A stretch of 61,736 nt of DNA, taken from assembly GCA_018821245.1 (NCBI GenBank), contig JAHJMO010000001.1, positions 1 to 61,736 on the forward strand, written 5' to 3'. Origin of the DNA: Patescibacteria group bacterium. GTDB lineage: Bacteria > Patescibacteriota > Microgenomatia > UBA10105 > UBA927. The notes under the pieces were generated by a model that did not search any database, was not told where the DNA came from, and was given only the letters and a program-made list of their open reading frames with translations. Of the stretch, positions 57,810 to 61,736 are shown one piece after another. The position numbers and the translations under genes are program-made. The number at the start of each line of letters is the position of its first letter. Within the stretch, counting starts at the first letter, position 1.

Positions 57810-58994
57810 TCACGTAGCAAGGCCGTGCTTTTGAGCAAACTTATCTATCCTATCGAAGGCCTCGTGAATCACCTTGGCGTCTGCGGCAAAGGACATCCTA
57901 AGATGATTTTTCCCAGCCGGGCCCATGCTGTCGCCAGGAATCGTAATCACTTTTGCTTCATCAACTAACATCTTGGCAAAATCAAGAGCCGGCATGTCAA
58001 AACCGATTATTTTCGGAAAAACATAATAAGCCCCATCGGGCCTGGAAAAAGAAAATAGTTTTGGTAGTTTCTCTAATCTCTCGCAAATTGCCTGTCTTGA
58101 TTCGGCGAACTTTATTTTAAAATGATTAATCGTTTCTTCACCTATCGGATCGGACAAAGCGGCAATAGAGGCAACGATAGACGGCGTTGACGGACTGATG
58201 CTGAAATAGACGTGAACATCATTGATCTTGGCGATAATCTCCGGGTTGGCGTAAACATAGCCGATTCTCCAACCGGTCATGGCAAACTCTTTGGAAAAGC
58301 TTTTGCAGACAATGAGATTGTTTCTTAATTTCGGAATCTGCATCGGACTGAATAAATCTTTGCCATAAGTTAAAAAGTCGTAGGCCTCATCAAGAACAAG
58401 GATTAAGTTGTTTTTCAAGATAATGTCTGACAATCTCCTAACTTCTGCCTCGTTCAAAACCGTTCCGGTCGGGTTATTCGGATTGGTTAGAATAACCATT
58501 TTCGTTTTGGAGGTAATCGCTTTTTCCAGTTTCTCTAAATCAATGGACCAATTGTTATTTTCATTGTAAGAAACGAAAGCTGGTGTTGCCTGGGCTAAAT
58601 GAATCTGCGAAAGATGAAGGGGGTAGCTTGGGTCAAAGTAGATGACTTCGTCGTCTTTCTCCAGAAAAGCCATGATGGCTGAAAATAATCCTCCGATTCC
58701 GCCCACGGTGAGATAAATCTCTTCTAATTTCGGGGTAAATCCGTGTTTTCTCTCAATTTTCTGGATTATCAGAGTTTTCAGTTCGTTCTCAATCTTGGGT
58801 AAAGAATACTGGCCGATTGTCGGATCCATTTTTGACCTCTCATAAAGATAATCATAGATAAACTGAGGCGTGGGGAAAAGCGGTGTCCCCTGGCCTAATG
58901 AAACCACCTCCGGATATTTGGCCGCATACCGCATCATCGCGCCGATGCCGGCGTTAGGAACGTTTTGCGCTCGCTGACTAAATTTGTATTCCAT
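57810..58994 (-). CDS. PLP-dependent class I/II aminotransferase
   Basis: VILTNPNNPTGTVLNEAEV; VCKSFSKEFAMTGWRIGYV (PLP Lys). Confidence 0.93.
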   Translation of the reverse strand: MEYKFSQRAQNVPNAGIGAMMRYAAKYPEVVSLGQGTPLFPTPQFIYDYLYERSKMDPTIGQYSLPKIENELKTLIIQKIERKHGFTPKLEEIYLTVGGIGGLFSAIMAFLEKDDEVIYFDPSYPLHLSQIHLAQATPAFVSYNENNNWSIDLEKLEKAITSKTKMVILTNPNNPTGTVLNEAEVRRLSDIILKNNLILVLDEAYDFLTYGKDLFSPMQIPKLRNNLIVCKSFSKEFAMTGWRIGYVYANPEIIAKINDVHVYFSISPSTPSIVASIAALSDPIGEETINHFKIKFAESRQAICERLEKLPKLFSFSRPDGAYYVFPKIIGFDMPALDFAKMLVDEAKVITIPGDSMGPAGKNHLRMSFAADAKVIHEAFDRIDKFAQKHGLAT

Positions 58995-59057
58995 TAATTT
59001 ATCCTACCCAAAAAGCGCCTTTCTGGCGACTTTTGAAACCTCTCGGTCTCTCGATCC

Positions 59058-59089
59058 TTCGGCAAGCTCAGGATGGTGAACTTGTCGAA
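59058..59089. repeat. REP-like imperfect palindrome
   Basis: TTCGGCAAG...CTTGTCGAA arms, one G-U mismatch. Confidence 0.6.
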
Positions 59090-59221
59090 TCCACAAGTTT
59101 TTCCAGACCAAACTATGCGACCCTTCCTTATTGCACTTTTTCAGTTACTATCATATCATGGAAATATGGCATAGTCGATATAGAAAATAGATACAAAATG
59201 GCGAAACGTGTGCAAACGTAA

Positions 59222-60178
59222 TACTTCCTACGGATTGATGCGGCAAGCAAGCTACATCCCAATCAACTCGCCGCTCTCTTTGATATCGTCCCAAGAAGCT
59301 ATCGAGATTGGCGTCGGGGAAAATTCGCTATTCCGCAAATAGTTATTGATGTAGCCGAAAAACAGTTTCACATACCCTTTCCAAATTCAAAAAATGCAGC
59401 GCTTATGCACTGGAGGAAGTCAAAAATTGCTGTATCCAGACGCGGCGGCATGGCTGTAATGAAAAAATACGGAGGCCCTGGAACGCCGGAAGGCAGGAGC
59501 AAAGGAGGAAAACGGGGCATGCAGGTATTACGAGAGCGAAGACTAATTCCGCAACCGAAGCCATTCTTCGCTCCTCAGGGACATTCTGCAGAACTCGCTG
59601 AATTTGTGGGCATACTCCTCGGTGATGGGTACATTGGAAAAGGGCAATGGTCAATCACGCTCAATGCAAAAGCAGATAAGACGTATGCCAAGTTTGTCTA
59701 TGAACTTACGCAACGACTATTTCACTTCAAACCTGCTAAATATATCCGGCATGATTGCCATGTCATTGTCATCAGCGGCAGTGGGGTTCGATCCATTCAG
59801 TACTTCATCAGTCTTGGTCTCAAAATCGGCAACAAAGTGAAACAACAAGTTGATGTCCCCAAATGGATAGAGGAGAATCTGTCTCACAGTCTTTCTTGTC
59901 TGCGTGGCCTCGTTGACACCGATGGAGGAATATTCACTCACACATATCGAGTTAATGGCAAGATGTATTCTTATCGGAAGCTTGCGTTCGTCAATAGGTC
60001 TATGCCTTTGTTGCAATTTGCGAGTAACACATTAAAATCCCTGGGCTTCACGCCGAAAATAATAAATAAAGTAGCAAATAAACGCGTTTGGCTTTATAAT
60101 CAACAAGAAGTAAAACGATATCTTGAGGTTGTGGGCTCGCACAATCCTCGCGTTTTTCATGAAGGAGGAGTCCGATAG
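59222..60178 (+). CDS. LAGLIDADG homing endonuclease-like ORF, possibly N-terminally disrupted
   Basis: FVGILLGDGYIG and CLRGLVDTDGGIF motifs; coding-like frame extends upstream of ATG 59405 to an in-frame TAA at 59219. Confidence 0.7.
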   Translation, partial: YFLRIDAASKLHPNQLAALFDIVPRSYRDWRRGKFAIPQIVIDVAEKQFHIPFPNSKNAALMHWRKSKIAVSRRGGMAVMKKYGGPGTPEGRSKGGKRGMQVLRERRLIPQPKPFFAPQGHSAELAEFVGILLGDGYIGKGQWSITLNAKADKTYAKFVYELTQRLFHFKPAKYIRHDCHVIVISGSGVRSIQYFISLGLKIGNKVKQQVDVPKWIEENLSHSLSCLRGLVDTDGGIFTHTYRVNGKMYSYRKLAFVNRSMPLLQFASNTLKSLGFTPKIINKVANKRVWLYNQQEVKRYLEVVGSHNPRVFHEGGVR

Positions 60179-60253
60179 TTGGTCCATTCGGGCGGTTTGC
60201 TAAACCGCTGAGTCGTAAGACTCGCGTGGGTTCGAATCCCACCTCCTCCGCCA
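60164..60253 (+). tRNA. tRNA-Ser(GCU)
   Basis: GGAGGAG/CTCCTCC acceptor; anticodon loop TTGCTAA (GCT at 60199-60201); long variable arm GAGTC-GTAA-GACTC; GTGGGTTCGAATCCCAC T-arm; encoded CCA. Confidence 0.95.
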
Positions 60254-60399
60254 GTTGGAAAATGTCTTTGTTGGCTCGCCCTCTGCGAGGGCTCGCCAGC
60301 CGATTTTAAGCGCAAATTGGAATTTTTTATCTTTGTCCCGCTACTGCGGGGCTGGCCAAAAGCGGGCTTCTCTCATTTTTAATTGGACTATTTTCATAA

Positions 60400-60453
60400 A
60401 ATTTGATAGTATTATATTGAAAGGATAGCATAACACTTTAATACTATCAAATT
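60400..60453 (+). promoter_or_regulatory. Perfect 15-bp inverted repeat, probable operator of XRE gene
   Basis: AATTTGATAGTATTA (60400-14) / TAATACTATCAAATT (60439-53) directly upstream of HTH gene. Confidence 0.75.
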
Positions 60454-60462
60454 AGTGATAAT

Positions 60463-60669
60463 ATGGCAATAGAAATCAACATAGGCGAGAATATAAAAAA
60501 GTATAGAAATAAGCAGGGATTATCCCAAGAGGATTTTGCCAAGAAATCTGGCGTGAAATACACTACTCTTACAAAAATTGAAAGCAATGTTATTAAAAAG
60601 CCGTCGGTGCTTATTATGGCAAAATTAGCTAAAACACTTGGCGTTTCAATAGAATATTTAATTAAGTAA
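60463..60669 (+). CDS. XRE-family HTH regulator
   Basis: IGENIKKYRNKQGLSQEDFAKKSGVKYTTLTKIESNVIKKPSVLIMAKLAKTLGVSIEYLIK. Confidence 0.92.
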   Translation: MAIEINIGENIKKYRNKQGLSQEDFAKKSGVKYTTLTKIESNVIKKPSVLIMAKLAKTLGVSIEYLIK

Positions 60670-60673
60670 AACT

Positions 60674-61096
60674 ATGTGGTGGATAATTTTATTTTCAATC
60701 ATAGGGCTGTACATACTTTTTCGACTTTTTACTTTTCTATTTGGAAATTGGCGAGCAACCTTGAATCGTGTAATAACCCAATATGTTGCGTGGAAGCAGA
60801 TGGAACCTAAATATTCTGATGAGCAAGTTTTTATGACCCTATTAGATCATCGCTATCCAGAGCAAACGGGGTTTATGCGAAAAATGCATGACCGAAAAGA
60901 AAAAATCAAAGAGAGTATCAAAGCTGAAATAGTAGGCGAGATGAGCGTTATTGATAAATACAGCTTGCCCATTCTTATTTACACCTGCCTTTTGATAGAG
61001 GAAAATAATTATCTTAATTCTCAAAAAAGTGTAGAAGAACTTTTAGAGCCAATTACACAAGAAGTTAAAAGACAAGGTTTTGAGAAATATTGCTAA
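60674..61096 (+). CDS. Hypothetical single-TM protein
   Basis: N-terminal TM WWIILFSIIGLYILFRLFTFLF; 4 nt after XRE gene. Confidence 0.55.
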   Translation: MWWIILFSIIGLYILFRLFTFLFGNWRATLNRVITQYVAWKQMEPKYSDEQVFMTLLDHRYPEQTGFMRKMHDRKEKIKESIKAEIVGEMSVIDKYSLPILIYTCLLIEENNYLNSQKSVEELLEPITQEVKRQGFEKYC

Positions 61097-61099
61097 TCT

Positions 61100-61657
61100 A
61101 TGTTTAATTTTTTTAGTAAAAAACAGCCACCGGCTAAATTAACAGAGGACGAGTTGCGCCTGAAAGCCGCTGGCGTTAATTTTGCAATCTTTACAATTTC
61201 AGACGAGATTACAAAAAATCTACAAAAAGAGGTTAAGGACTTGAGTAAACTAAAGCAAGAAGAAATAAATAATGTGTTTTTTGTTGTGTCTTATGTAGCA
61301 TTATTTCAAGCACAAAAATTCTTTTGGGAAAATTTTATCCAAGATGAGGAAAATGCAAGAATTTTTGAGGCTCACTTATTCCGTATGTTTGAAAAAACCT
61401 CTGGAGTTAATCCAAAGCCCCACATACAAGATTTGGTTAAGTATGTTCAACAAGGTGAGCCTTCGAGAGAAGTGCAATATATTGGAAGTAAAATTTGCAG
61501 GACACTAGAAAAGGAAGATGCATTTTTAATGCTTGAAATTTCAACCGTGTTTGCTTCATTTTTAACGCATGGCTTTTATGAATCGATGAAGCGAGCGTGG
61601 GAATTACCTAACGAAACATTAAAAGAAATGGCAGATAAATTGGAAAGTTCCAATTAG
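61100..61657 (+). CDS. Hypothetical helical protein
   Basis: 185 aa ORF 3 nt after previous gene. Confidence 0.55.
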   Translation: MFNFFSKKQPPAKLTEDELRLKAAGVNFAIFTISDEITKNLQKEVKDLSKLKQEEINNVFFVVSYVALFQAQKFFWENFIQDEENARIFEAHLFRMFEKTSGVNPKPHIQDLVKYVQQGEPSREVQYIGSKICRTLEKEDAFLMLEISTVFASFLTHGFYESMKRAWELPNETLKEMADKLESSN

Positions 61658-61693
61658 AAAGAATTTGCCGCCAAAGAAAAACCTGAAATCGTC

Positions 61694-61710
61694 GCCTCGC
61701 TAAGCGAGGC
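61694..61710. repeat. Perfect hairpin GCCTCGC-TAA-GCGAGGC
   Basis: Same 7-bp stem/TAA loop architecture and CGCTAAGCG core as 55946-55962. Confidence 0.65.
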
Positions 61711-61736
61711 AAAAACTGCCAAAGAACCTGGCCGAA

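Noticed and set aside
60164-60253. Group I intron in tRNA-Ser encoding the LAGLIDADG protein
   Set aside because: The tRNA is uninterrupted and folds completely; the endonuclease ORF lies upstream and only overlaps its 5' 15 nt.
1-61736. Alternative genetic code (UGA as Gly, code 25)
   Set aside because: Several clear genes end at TGA at the expected C-terminus (dnaN, mevalonate kinase), so UGA acts as stop.
1-61736. rRNA genes
   Set aside because: No rRNA-like conserved segments were seen; only tRNA-Ser and tmRNA could be supported.

Overview
The window looks like a Patescibacteria/CPR-type bacterial chromosome segment that includes the probable replication origin (dnaA, DnaA boxes, dnaN). 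This call comes from gene content and style only; no searches were run. From left to right: (1) a small cassette with a QueC-like PP-loop ATPase, a 28-aa unannotated peptide ORF with its own promoter, a PqqD/RRE-like protein, a His-type S26 signal peptidase and a flippase; (2) a surface-glycan island with glycosyltransferases, O-antigen ligases, a PIG-L deacetylase, a secreted GH27 alpha-galactosidase and a plant-type RGP/UDP-arabinopyranose-mutase-like protein; (3) dnaA-oriC-dnaN; (4) a type IV secretion-like apparatus (VirB4, TraC-like, PrgI-like, coupling ATPase, VirB6/TrbL-like, and eight small VirB2/TrbC-like paralogues in two places); (5) nadD-nadE and a 1.3-1.4 kaa tail-anchored coiled-coil protein; (6) an ECF sigma factor; (7) a mevalonate-to-undecaprenyl operon; (8) smpB-tmRNA, comF, thiN and an aminotransferase; (9) a LAGLIDADG ORF running into tRNA-Ser(GCU), followed by an XRE-regulated cassette. 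The most unusual signals are the peptide/RRE/peptidase cassette, short (mostly 7-bp) tandem repeats lying in frame inside several mevalonate-operon and comF genes, the RGP homologue, the eight-member pilin-like family, and a 28-residue tmRNA tag that can be read directly. UGA is used as a stop, so genetic code 25 is not supported.
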